Source: an uncultured bacterium (lineage in GTDB: Bacteria; Edwardsbacteria; AC1; EtOH8). Taken from it: 18,457 bases of DNA. Shown here in pieces: positions 8,108 through 14,518 of this stretch (within the stretch, counting starts at the first letter, position 1; every line of letters begins with the position of its first letter). The stretch spans positions 1-18,457 of the forward strand of contig CALGNM010000135.1 of NCBI GenBank assembly GCA_937958665.1, written 5' to 3'. The notes under the pieces were generated by a model. It was not told where the DNA came from, did no database searches, and worked only from the letters and a program-made list of their open reading frames with translations. The translations under genes were made by a program, and so were the position numbers.

Positions 8108-8767
8108 TTAAAGTTTGGCCGGCTTGAGGACCCACACCTCGGTCTGGACCGGCAGTACTGATTTGGTTATCTCGGCCTCGGATCCCCCCAGCACCCTTAC
8201 CCCCTCCCGCCCCGAGGTGAAACTTTCCAAAGGAGCCAGGTTGAAGGCTACTCCCTTGGTCTTATAATGCATGGGCAGGCAGATTTTGGGGGACAGCTTT
8301 TCCGCCACCATCCAGGCCTCTTCGGCGTTGACGGTGAAGGTTCCGCCCACCGGGATCATCAGGACATCGACTGGGCCTATCTCCTTGGCCTCCCTGGCAT
8401 CGGGCACATGCCCCAGATCGCCCAGATGACACAGGGTTATTCCGTCCATCAGGCAGGTGAAGACCACGTTGCCCCCCCGCTCCGAGCCCCGGCTGGTGTC
8501 ATGGTAGAGCCCGGTCCCCCGTACCGCAAGCCCCTTGAAACTGAAACGGCCGGGCTCCCGGAACACCCTGGCCCGGTCGTGTTCCCGGCTGATGTAATTG
8601 TGGTCGGCGTGGTTGTGGCTGATGGTGATGGCATCGGCCGGCTCGTCTATCTTCCGGTAATTTAGGGAGCCGCCGTACGACCCGGATTCGTAGGGATCGG
8701 TCAACAGGCGGATCCCCTTGTCCGAGGTCAGCAGGAAAGCCGAATGGGCCAGATATCTGATCTTCAT
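8108..8767 (-). CDS. MBL-fold metal-dependent hydrolase (UPF0173/UlaG-like)
   Basis: 219-residue metallo-beta-lactamase-fold protein. Metal ligands are visible in SHNHADHN (HxHxDH at 51-56), HLGDLGHV (central His/Asp) and PMHYKTK near the C-terminus; the strand-turn MIPVGGTFTV is typical of the UPF0173/Lactamase_B_3 group. Substrate is unknown; relatives include lactonases and RNase-Z-like enzymes, but this short form gives no specific hint. An AAGGGG site precedes the ATG. It lies 36 bases past rpmA and just after the rpmA terminator, so it depends on readthrough or on a promoter within rpmA. It is the first gene of the unit with the fumarase subunits. Confidence 0.85.
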   Translation of the reverse strand: MKIRYLAHSAFLLTSDKGIRLLTDPYESGSYGGSLNYRKIDEPADAITISHNHADHNYISREHDRARVFREPGRFSFKGLAVRGTGLYHDTSRGSERGGNVVFTCLMDGITLCHLGDLGHVPDAREAKEIGPVDVLMIPVGGTFTVNAEEAWMVAEKLSPKICLPMHYKTKGVAFNLAPLESFTSGREGVRVLGGSEAEITKSVLPVQTEVWVLKPAKL

Positions 8768-8790
8768 AGGTTGGCCCCTTAAAGGGCAGG

Positions 8791-8817
8791 CAAAAACGGC
8801 GAGCTATTTGCTCGCCG
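8791..8817 (-). terminator. Intrinsic terminator of secG-rplU-rpmA
   Basis: CGGCGAGC / GCTCGCCG stem with a TATTT loop (8797-8817), followed on the minus strand by TTTTTG. The rpmA stop codon (8806-8804) lies inside the hairpin, so a terminating ribosome would overlap it. Confidence 0.85.
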
Positions 8818-9082
8818 CGTTGACCTTGGGCTCGGGATAGATGCTGATCTTCTTGCCATCCCTGCCCCGGGGCTCAAAGCGGACGTATCCGTCCGCCACC
8901 GCAAACAGGGTGTCGTCCTTGCCCCGCATGACGTTGAAGCCGGGATAGAACTTGGTGCCCCTCTGCCGGACCAACACCGCCCCGGCGCTGACCTTCTGGT
9001 TGCCAAAGGCTTTGATGCCCAGCCGCTGTGAGTTGCTCTCGCGGCCGTTCCTGGATGAGCCTACCCCTTTTTTATGTGCCAT
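8804..9082 (-). CDS. rpmA: 50S ribosomal protein bL27
   Basis: 92-residue bL27 whose N-terminus reaches the peptidyl-transferase centre. The canonical start [19 protein letters not shown] is followed by [29 protein letters not shown] and [13 protein letters not shown]. The N-terminus begins directly with the functional MAHKKG form, so no cleavable Firmicutes-type prepeptide is present. Its ATG overlaps the rplU stop by one base (TAATG), and an AAAGGAG site lies inside the end of rplU, indicating coupled synthesis of the two ribosomal proteins. Confidence 0.98.
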   Translation of the reverse strand: MAHKKGVGSSRNGRESNSQRLGIKAFGNQKVSAGAVLVRQRGTKFYPGFNVMRGKDDTLFAVADGYVRFEPRGRDGKKISIYPEPKVNAASK

Positions 9083-9501
9083 TACTTCTTATCTCCTTTA
9101 ACTGGTTTCTTTGCCCCCCCGGCCTTGGCCGGCTTGGCTGCCGCCTTCTTCTTGGGCTCGGCGGCCGGCTTTTCGATGGCTTTGATTCCGGGATGGCTGA
9201 CGGTGTTGACCAGCAGGTCGGTGTAGTGGGTCCTGGCCCCCCAGCGCCGCCGGTAATCCTTCTTGGGCTTATACTTCATGCCCTCGATTTTGGCCGAGCG
9301 GGAGTGCCCCACCACGGTGACCTCCACCACCGCCTCCTTGATGGTGGGCCGGCCGATGATTACCTCCTGGCCGTTGGACATCAGCAGGACCTTCTCCATC
9401 TTGTATTTCTGGCCCTCCTTGGCGTCGATCCTGGGAATCCTGACCTTTTGATTCTCTGAGACCCTCACCTGGGTCCCGCCGCATTCGATAACCGCGTACA
9501 T
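9082..9501 (-). CDS. rplU: 50S ribosomal protein bL21 with basic Ala/Lys/Pro tail
   Basis: bL21 binds 23S rRNA. The core [16 protein letters not shown]...[28 protein letters not shown] matches the family over about residues 1-104. It then continues into a low-complexity basic tail (105-139, rich in K, A and P) that standard ~103-residue bL21 lacks. An upstream in-frame ATG at 9576 exists, but it would overlap secG and add non-homologous sequence. ATG 9501 has a TAGGAG site 10 bases upstream and matches the conserved N-terminus. It lies 28 bases after secG. Confidence 0.96.
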   Translation of the reverse strand: MYAVIECGGTQVRVSENQKVRIPRIDAKEGQKYKMEKVLLMSNGQEVIIGRPTIKEAVVEVTVVGHSRSAKIEGMKYKPKKDYRRRWGARTHYTDLLVNTVSHPGIKAIEKPAAEPKKKAAAKPAKAGGAKKPVKGDKK

Positions 9502-9529
9502 TTTGCTAAAACTCCTAAAAAATGCTGTC

Positions 9530-9877
9530 TTACTTGCCCGAGGGCATTTCCGGGGCCGGGCTGGCCGGCAGTTCACCCGGTTGGCCTGCCGGCGGCGGAC
9601 TGGATCTCTGCTCCTGTTGAAGCGCCTTCTCGATGGCCGAGCTCTCCCGCCGGCCCCGACCCGACAACAGTGCCAGGGACAGCGAGGTCATCATGAATAC
9701 CACGGCCAGAATGGTGGTGGCCCTGGTCAGAAAAGGAGCCGCTCCCCGCCCTCCGAAGAATGATTCCCCTCCCCCGCCCAGCGCGGTGCCCAAGCCTCCC
9801 TTGCCGCTCTGCATCAACACCACCCCGATCAGCAACAGACAGGCGATCAGGTGAATTACCAATATCAGGCTGTACAC
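9530..9877 (-). CDS. secG: Preprotein translocase subunit SecG
   Basis: 115-residue inner-membrane accessory subunit of SecYEG. Two hydrophobic segments are visible: MYSLILVIHLIACLLLIGVVLMQ and ATTILAVVFMMTSLSLALL. The conserved loop MQSGKGGLGTALGGG...FFGGRGAAPFLTRAT lies between them. A Pro/Ser-rich tail ends in PEMPSGK. The start codon is GTG (9877-9875) with a strong AGGGAGG site five or six bases upstream. It is the first gene of secG-rplU-rpmA under the promoter at 9973-10001. Confidence 0.95.
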   Translation of the reverse strand: MYSLILVIHLIACLLLIGVVLMQSGKGGLGTALGGGGESFFGGRGAAPFLTRATTILAVVFMMTSLSLALLSGRGRRESSAIEKALQQEQRSSPPPAGQPGELPASPAPEMPSGK

Positions 9878-9972
9878 TTGAACCTCCCTAATTTCCTCGA
9901 AAGTCCGGCCGGCCCCACATCCAACCGGCCCCCATTAATTTACTGATTGCCAAATTTTGCGCTAAGTTTTGT

Positions 9973-10001
9973 ATTATAACAAATTTACATCACATTTTCA
10001 A
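9973..10001 (-). promoter_or_regulatory. Near-consensus sigma70 promoter for secG-rplU-rpmA
   Basis: Minus strand TTGAAA (10001-9996), a 17-base spacer and a perfect TATAAT (9978-9973) in an AT-rich stretch. The transcript would start near 9966 and carry a leader of about 90 bases before the GTG of secG, in which no known riboswitch is recognised. This is the best-formed promoter in the window, fitting a ribosomal-protein operon. Confidence 0.8.
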
Positions 10002-10012
10002 GCATATTCTGC

Positions 10013-10045
10013 AAAATAAACGGCACAGGTCTTAACCCTGTGCCG
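10013..10045 (-). terminator. Intrinsic terminator after the usher-like gene
   Basis: CGGCACAGG / CCTGTGCCG stem with a 7-base loop (10021-10045), followed on the minus strand by TTTATTTT. It lies 32 bases past the stop of the usher-like gene and ends the chaperone/usher-like operon. Confidence 0.85.
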
Positions 10046-10077
10046 TAGTTGATGTTCAGCCTGCTCAATAGGCCTCT

Positions 10078-12504
10078 TCAGCCCTTGGCCTTCTTCAGCG
10101 CCTCCAATTTCTGCCTGGTCCGCTCCAGGTTGCGGCGGGCATTGGCGTGGTTGGGATCTGATTTCAGTATCCTCTGCCAGATGTTTAGAGCCCCCTGATA
10201 GTCCCCGGACCCAAAAAGGCGGGTTCCCTCCTTATAGAGGGCGTCGATTTCTGACGGGGACATCTTGGGCGTGGCCGGCTCGGCTGGCCGGGCTGTAGCC
10301 CGGGCCGGGGTTTCGGCCTTGGCCGGGGCCCTCTCCGGCTGTCGCGATGGCGCCGGGCCCCCTCCGCCGATGGTCACCGTGCCCACATCGCCGAACACCA
10401 CCTTCTTAACCGGGCGCACCTTCTTGGCCAGCACGAACTCCAGGTTGTTGGCCAGCTCCCCCTGCCTGATGGTCACGGTCCGGATGGACTCGCCCTTTAT
10501 CTCAAAATCCGGCGGAATGCTGTTGGGATCCAAGGATACGGTCTGCTGTCCGGTGGGGGCATTGGTAATCCTGAATACCCCTCCCCCGTTGGAGACCGCC
10601 GCGGCATTGGATGGCTGGATGGTAACCAGCACCCCGGACATGCCGTAGTCGTCGCCGTCGAACTTGCCGTTGTTGTTGTTGTCCACGAACACCCGGCCCT
10701 TGACCCCCCCCAGGGCCGAGACCGCGAAGTTGACCAGGGTGGCTCGCCATCCGCCTAAGGTCGCCTGCTTCTCGGTCGGGCCGATCAGGTTGTACTCAGC
10801 CGACAGGGTGGATATGTCGATCTTGACGGTGGGGTTGCTGCTGCTGATCCTGATGAAGGAATAACGTCCCTTGGCATCGGTGATGGCCCGCCGGCCGTCC
10901 GACAGGTTGAGCATCACCCCCGGCAGGCCGTGCTCCCCGGCATCCTGCTGGCCGTTCTTATTGGCGTCCAGGTACACCAGTCCCTCCATGGTGCTGCCGG
11001 AGATGTCCATCCGCCGGGTGATGAAGAGCCCCAGCCGTTCCCGGTCTTTCAGGTAGAAGAATCCTGTGTCCTGGGCGATGTTGTTGTCGCTCCACCAGCT
11101 GAGGTCCAGCAGATACTTCTGCGACAGGTTGAACTTCAGCTGGATGTTGGACACCAGGCTGGCGTTGCTCCGGTCGCGATGGTCGGCCCGGTGGTCGAGC
11201 CCCAGCTCCACCAGGGCCCGGCTGCCACCCCAAAGCCCGGCGTTGGCTCCGGCCCGATAGCGGTTGTACCGGCCGGAGTTCAGGCTGCGGCTGTCGCTCC
11301 AACGGTCAAGCTCCCCCGACAGCCAGAAGGTGGTTTGGTTGATTCGATACTGTGGTTTCACCTGCCACAGATGCCGGACGGCCTCCATGGCCCCGGCCAC
11401 CGTCTCCTCCCGCTGCTCGCCCCGGTATTTTAGGGCCATCTCCAGCTGGTTGAACTTTTGGCTGAACTCCAGGCCTTGCCCGTCGGTCACATACCGCCTG
11501 GCGGTCGGCCCGCCCCAGTTGACCCGGTGGTCACGGCTGCCGTAGTCGGCCCGGACCTGGGGCAGGTTGGAAAGCCTCAAGATGGAGCCGGCGTTCCAGT
11601 CGTTGGAGATGGTGGGGTACAGGGTGTCGCCGTCGGCGTTCTGGTTGGTGAACCGGGCATCCAACCCCACTATCTGGTTGGGCCGCCAGCTGGCATAGAA
11701 ACGGGGTCCGTAGTGGTTCTTGGTCTGCAGGGGCCGGAAGTTGGCCCCCAGAAAATCCATCCCGGCCGACAGCCGGTATTTCCGATCGGACCAGGTCAGG
11801 TTGGAGGACACCCAGGGGGCCGAGCGCTGGATGATCATCCCGGCCCTCTCCTCCTGGCGTTTCTTCCAGGAGGTGGCCAGCATGAAGTTGAGGCCCCAGG
11901 GCATCAGGATGTCCATCTGCTGGCCGAAGCCCACCGCGCCCCGGTACAGGCTGTCGGAGGCTTGGCTGCTGCTCTCCCGGTAGAAAAACACCCTCTCGGT
12001 CAGCCAGGGCGCCGGGCGGTAATCAAGGTAGGTTCCCAAGGCGGTCCGGCCGCCGGTGGTGGTGTTATAGCGGTAAAGATAGGAGGGCGCCCCCCCGAAT
12101 ACCCCGCCGCCCCAGGCCCCCCGGCGGTAGTCGAGGCTGGCCCCCCTCAGCCGGGTGTTCCAAAGCCCGGAGGAATAGGACAGCCGGGTATTGTCGTCTC
12201 CCAGGCACAAACCCAGCTGGCCGCCGGCCAGGTTGATCTGGCTGAAGGAGGCCCGGGCGGTCTGGAGGTGGGTCCGGTCCAAGTTGCTGTAATAGAATGA
12301 CAGTTCGGAGGAGAGCAGGTAGCGCTCCATCCTTTTCTCCAGGACGCTCTTCAGGCTGTGGCGGTATTCCTGCTGTCCGTAGTTTCGTCCGGTCAGGCTG
12401 TTGCCGTTCTCAAAGCCATAGGTGAAATACAGCTGGTCCGCGGCCGGCAAAGCTTGCCAGCCGAGGCAGAGAATGATCGCTATGACGGTGAGTTTGGCCT
12501 TCAT
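10078..12504 (-). CDS. Usher-like outer-membrane barrel with two SdrD-B-like domains and C-terminal TPR
   Basis: 808-residue exported protein; I do not recognise a named family for the whole. Signal peptide (1-21), then about 480 residues of alternating aromatic/polar beta-strand sequence typical of a large outer-membrane barrel (23-505). Two beta-sandwich domains follow at about 507-595 and 602-693, each opening like SdrD-B/Cna-B modules, with EF-hand-like loops DANKNGQQDAGE (513-524) and DNNNNGKFDGDD (608-619). A Pro/Ala-rich linker (about 700-747) leads to a TPR module (749-808). The ATG directly abuts the stop of the chaperone-like gene (TAGATG). The barrel followed by two periplasmic beta domains parallels chaperone-usher ushers (barrel, CTD1, CTD2), and the neighbours fit that role, so an export pore for the small subunit is the likely job. 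A surface adhesin or another secretion barrel is possible. Confidence 0.7.
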   Translation of the reverse strand: MKAKLTVIAIILCLGWQALPAADQLYFTYGFENGNSLTGRNYGQQEYRHSLKSVLEKRMERYLLSSELSFYYSNLDRTHLQTARASFSQINLAGGQLGLCLGDDNTRLSYSSGLWNTRLRGASLDYRRGAWGGGVFGGAPSYLYRYNTTTGGRTALGTYLDYRPAPWLTERVFFYRESSSQASDSLYRGAVGFGQQMDILMPWGLNFMLATSWKKRQEERAGMIIQRSAPWVSSNLTWSDRKYRLSAGMDFLGANFRPLQTKNHYGPRFYASWRPNQIVGLDARFTNQNADGDTLYPTISNDWNAGSILRLSNLPQVRADYGSRDHRVNWGGPTARRYVTDGQGLEFSQKFNQLEMALKYRGEQREETVAGAMEAVRHLWQVKPQYRINQTTFWLSGELDRWSDSRSLNSGRYNRYRAGANAGLWGGSRALVELGLDHRADHRDRSNASLVSNIQLKFNLSQKYLLDLSWWSDNNIAQDTGFFYLKDRERLGLFITRRMDISGSTMEGLVYLDANKNGQQDAGEHGLPGVMLNLSDGRRAITDAKGRYSFIRISSSNPTVKIDISTLSAEYNLIGPTEKQATLGGWRATLVNFAVSALGGVKGRVFVDNNNNGKFDGDDYGMSGVLVTIQPSNAAAVSNGGGVFRITNAPTGQQTVSLDPNSIPPDFEIKGESIRTVTIRQGELANNLEFVLAKKVRPVKKVVFGDVGTVTIGGGGPAPSRQPERAPAKAETPARATARPAEPATPKMSPSEIDALYKEGTRLFGSGDYQGALNIWQRILKSDPNHANARRNLERTRQKLEALKKAKG

Positions 12505-13569
12505 CTATCCCTTGATGTTCTTCAGCGCGTCCAGTTTGGCCTTGGTCCGCTCCAGGTTCTTTTTGGCCGCCGCGTTGCCGGGATCCAATTTTAGGAGCTT
12601 CTGCCAGCTGGCCAGCGAAGCCTGGTAGTCGCCCGAGGTGTACTGCCGGGTGGCGGTGTCGTAGAGGGACTTGATCTCCTCGGGAGAGGCCCTGACCGCC
12701 GGCTGGACCGGCTTGGGCGGGGCCTTGACCGGCGCCTTGGGCTGGGCGATGGGCCAGCTGTGGCGTGAGGCCTCTGCCAGTATCAGGTTGACCCGGGCCT
12801 CGCCGGACAGGATTTCGCTGCCGCCGTAGTCCACCGTGGCAAAAAGGTTGTAGCTGCCGGGTTTGACCGCCGGCAGGGGGATCCGGAATATCCTCTCGGA
12901 GCGTGGCAGGACCGCCTGCCGGTCGGGGTTCAGCGCCAGCTTCTCCACCGTCCAGCCATCATCGGTCTTGATCTCCACCGTGCCGGTGGGGCGGAGCAAC
13001 ATATTGCCCTTATTAACAAAACCCAGCTCCACCTGGGCGGTATTGGACCTGACCGTATTGCTGAGTGAGAGTGAACTGATCTCGCCATCTTTTATACCCG
13101 TTCCGGTGATGGCAATGTTGAAAAGAACGCCCACCCGGGCGGAAAGTTTGCTGCCCGATTTTTTTACATCATCCTGCGGTTTGGTCTGAAAGAACACCGA
13201 AGAGAGATAACTTCCGGAGGCATCATCCGGAACCTTGAAGGTATAGCGAACCTGCTGGCTTACACCCTGGGAAATGGTGAAATTCTCCGGGTTGATTATT
13301 ATCCACGGCTCGCAGGATGTTGGCAGAGTCCCTCCCTCGGGGAACTGCAGGTTTCCGTGCTTGTCCATGGCCAAATCGCTGATGTAACAGAAAACCTGGG
13401 CCCTCTCATTGCCGGTGTTCCTCACGTTAATCACACCGGTCCGGTCCTCTCCGGGTATCACATTCAAATCTACCCTCGGGGGCCAAACGTCCAGCGAAAC
13501 TGCCCCCTGAACAATGGCGGAAGGAGCCCAGGTAAAAAACAGCGCCGCCAATAATAGAAATCTGCTCAT
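12505..13569 (-). CDS. PapD/DUF916-like periplasmic chaperone with C-terminal TPR
   Basis: 354-residue exported protein. Signal peptide MSRFLLLAALFFTWAPSAIVQG, then an Ig-like domain (24-155) of pilus-chaperone character: VSLDVWPPRVDLNVIPGEDR, then VINVRNTGNERAQVF, WIIINPENFTISQGVSQQVRYTF and GSYLSSVFFQTKP. A second beta domain spans about 163-265. Cys61 and Cys86 could form a disulfide. A Pro/Ala/Lys linker (270-294) leads to a TPR module (295-354) closely matching the end of the usher-like protein. Start 13569 is chosen because the signal peptide begins there and a GAGG site lies upstream; the longer frame from 13605 would start inside a terminator hairpin. Known relatives guide secreted subunits (PapD) or bind WxL proteins (DUF916). 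The TPR fusion is unusual. Confidence 0.7.
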   Translation of the reverse strand: MSRFLLLAALFFTWAPSAIVQGAVSLDVWPPRVDLNVIPGEDRTGVINVRNTGNERAQVFCYISDLAMDKHGNLQFPEGGTLPTSCEPWIIINPENFTISQGVSQQVRYTFKVPDDASGSYLSSVFFQTKPQDDVKKSGSKLSARVGVLFNIAITGTGIKDGEISSLSLSNTVRSNTAQVELGFVNKGNMLLRPTGTVEIKTDDGWTVEKLALNPDRQAVLPRSERIFRIPLPAVKPGSYNLFATVDYGGSEILSGEARVNLILAEASRHSWPIAQPKAPVKAPPKPVQPAVRASPEEIKSLYDTATRQYTSGDYQASLASWQKLLKLDPGNAAAKKNLERTKAKLDALKNIKG

Positions 13570-13590
13570 GAAAGATCGTGCCTCAAAATC

Positions 13591-13630
13591 AAAATAGCGG
13601 GGCATCCGATTAGTGATGCCCCGCTATTTT
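13591..13630 (-). terminator. Strong hairpin between fibre-subunit and chaperone genes
   Basis: Sixteen-base perfect inverted repeat AAAATAGCGGGGCATC / GATGCCCCGCTATTTT with an 8-base loop, flanked by T-rich sequence in both directions. It starts 11 bases past the subunit stop and ends 21 bases before the chaperone ATG. Partial termination here would give more subunit message than chaperone/usher message. It could also protect the 3' end of the subunit transcript. Confidence 0.85.
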
Positions 13631-13641
13631 TTAAGCCCATA

Positions 13642-14166
13642 TCACGGAATGGCGTGCAGGGTATAGGTCAGGGTGTTGGTGTAGGTGCCGGCAGCTTGAT
13701 CGACCGGAGCAGCCAGTTGGTACTGCTGGGTAATTGTGGTGGGGCTGCCCACGTTCTTTCTCTCTGTGGCATCGCAGGTATAGAAAGTGGTAGCGGTCCC
13801 GGTGACAAACTCGGTGGGGGCTGCATCGGCATGAACGCCCAAACCACCGGTGCTGGTGTGGGTGAAGTTCACGCTGGGGATCACTTCAGTGATGGCGGCA
13901 TCGGTTAATAGTTCGTTCTGGTGCACCTGCAGAACCCAGGTGTTGTTCTTCCAGTTGCTGCGCACCGTGATATCTAAAAACTGACTGTTGTCAAAATCAC
14001 CCGGCAACAACGGCAGGTAATCTATTGCCGCTGCTCCCAAGGTCATCTGAAACACGCCTCCCACCGGCACAGTAACTACCACCGGGCTGGATACATCCGC
14101 TGGCTGGGCCATCGCCATCCCGGCGAACAGGGCAACCGCTAAGCTGGCAAGAAAAAGTTTCTTCAT
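13642..14166 (-). CDS. Small secreted fibre-subunit-like protein
   Basis: 174 residues with a clear signal peptide (MKKLFLASLAVALFAGMAMA, cleaved before QPADV). The mature part (about 154 residues) looks like one all-beta Ig-like domain. It begins with an alternating hydrophobic strand (SPVVVTVPVGGVFQMTL) and ends in AGTYTNTLTYTLHAIP, a closing strand similar to that of spore-coat-U/archaic pilins and of WxL proteins. A single Cys is present. No membrane anchor or LPXTG is visible. A perfect AAAGGAGG precedes the ATG, and a long leader and promoter lie upstream. As first gene before a chaperone and an usher-like barrel, it is the probable cargo or structural subunit. I do not recognise the exact family. 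Confidence 0.65.
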   Translation of the reverse strand: MKKLFLASLAVALFAGMAMAQPADVSSPVVVTVPVGGVFQMTLGAAAIDYLPLLPGDFDNSQFLDITVRSNWKNNTWVLQVHQNELLTDAAITEVIPSVNFTHTSTGGLGVHADAAPTEFVTGTATTFYTCDATERKNVGSPTTITQQYQLAAPVDQAAGTYTNTLTYTLHAIP

Positions 14167-14362
14167 GGGAATCCTCCTTTTATTTGGGTTTGTTTTGGTA
14201 GATAATTACAACTTACCATAGATATTATGCAATTTTCATTCCCATTTCTGCGCAAATAGGCTAGGCCATATTTTGTGCTTCCATTTGACGATTGCACAAT
14301 ATCTTCCCTCTTGCTATCCTTGCCGCAAATCTAGTGCAAAAACTGCCCTTGCGCCTTGCAAT

Positions 14363-14390
14363 AGTATAACATAATTGCACAAAATTTCAA
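14363..14390 (-). promoter_or_regulatory. Promoter of the fibre-subunit/chaperone/usher-like cluster
   Basis: Minus strand TTGAAA (14390-14385), 16-base spacer, TATACT (14368-14363). The leader to ATG 14166 would be about 190 bases. One copy of ATTGCACAA (14374-14382) lies inside the spacer and a second (14291-14299) inside the leader, so they may be binding sites for a regulator. No gene lies in 14167-14414, and I recognise no riboswitch there. Confidence 0.6.
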
Positions 14391-14414
14391 CCCTATGGGC
14401 ATAATTTTTTTTGG

Positions 14415-14492
14415 TGGTGGGCGATGAGGGGCTCGAACCCCCGACCTCCTGCGTGTAAAGCAGGCGCTCTAACCAAGCTGAGCTAATCGCCC
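14415..14492 (-). tRNA. tRNA-Val (anticodon TAC), CCA encoded
   Basis: The minus strand folds as a 78-base tRNA. Acceptor GGGCGAT/ATCGCCC, D-arm GCTC...GAGC, anticodon stem CCTGC/GCAGG with loop TTTACAC (anticodon TAC, reads GUA), 5-base variable loop, T-arm GGGGG-TTCGAGC-CCCTC, then A-CCA. The CCA end is encoded. It lies 26 bases downstream of kbl on the same strand with no clear promoter of its own, so it is probably processed from a kbl transcript. Confidence 0.97.
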
Positions 14493-14518
14493 TTTTAACC
14501 CGGGCCGGAAACTTCCGG

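Noticed and set aside
6869-8161. Plus-strand 430-residue ORF
   Set aside because: Antisense across both fumarase genes; no ribosome site or recognisable domain.
12505-13605. Longer start for the chaperone-like gene at 13605
   Set aside because: The ATG lies inside the terminator hairpin and puts 12 extra residues before a good signal peptide.
14254-14271. Sigma54-like TGGC...TTGC upstream of the subunit gene
   Set aside because: The GG-to-GC spacing is two bases too long for a -24/-12 promoter.
14167-14362. Riboswitch (for example c-di-GMP type) in the long subunit leader
   Set aside because: Compared by eye with the GEMM consensus; the conserved core is missing. Only repeated TGCAA-type words are seen.
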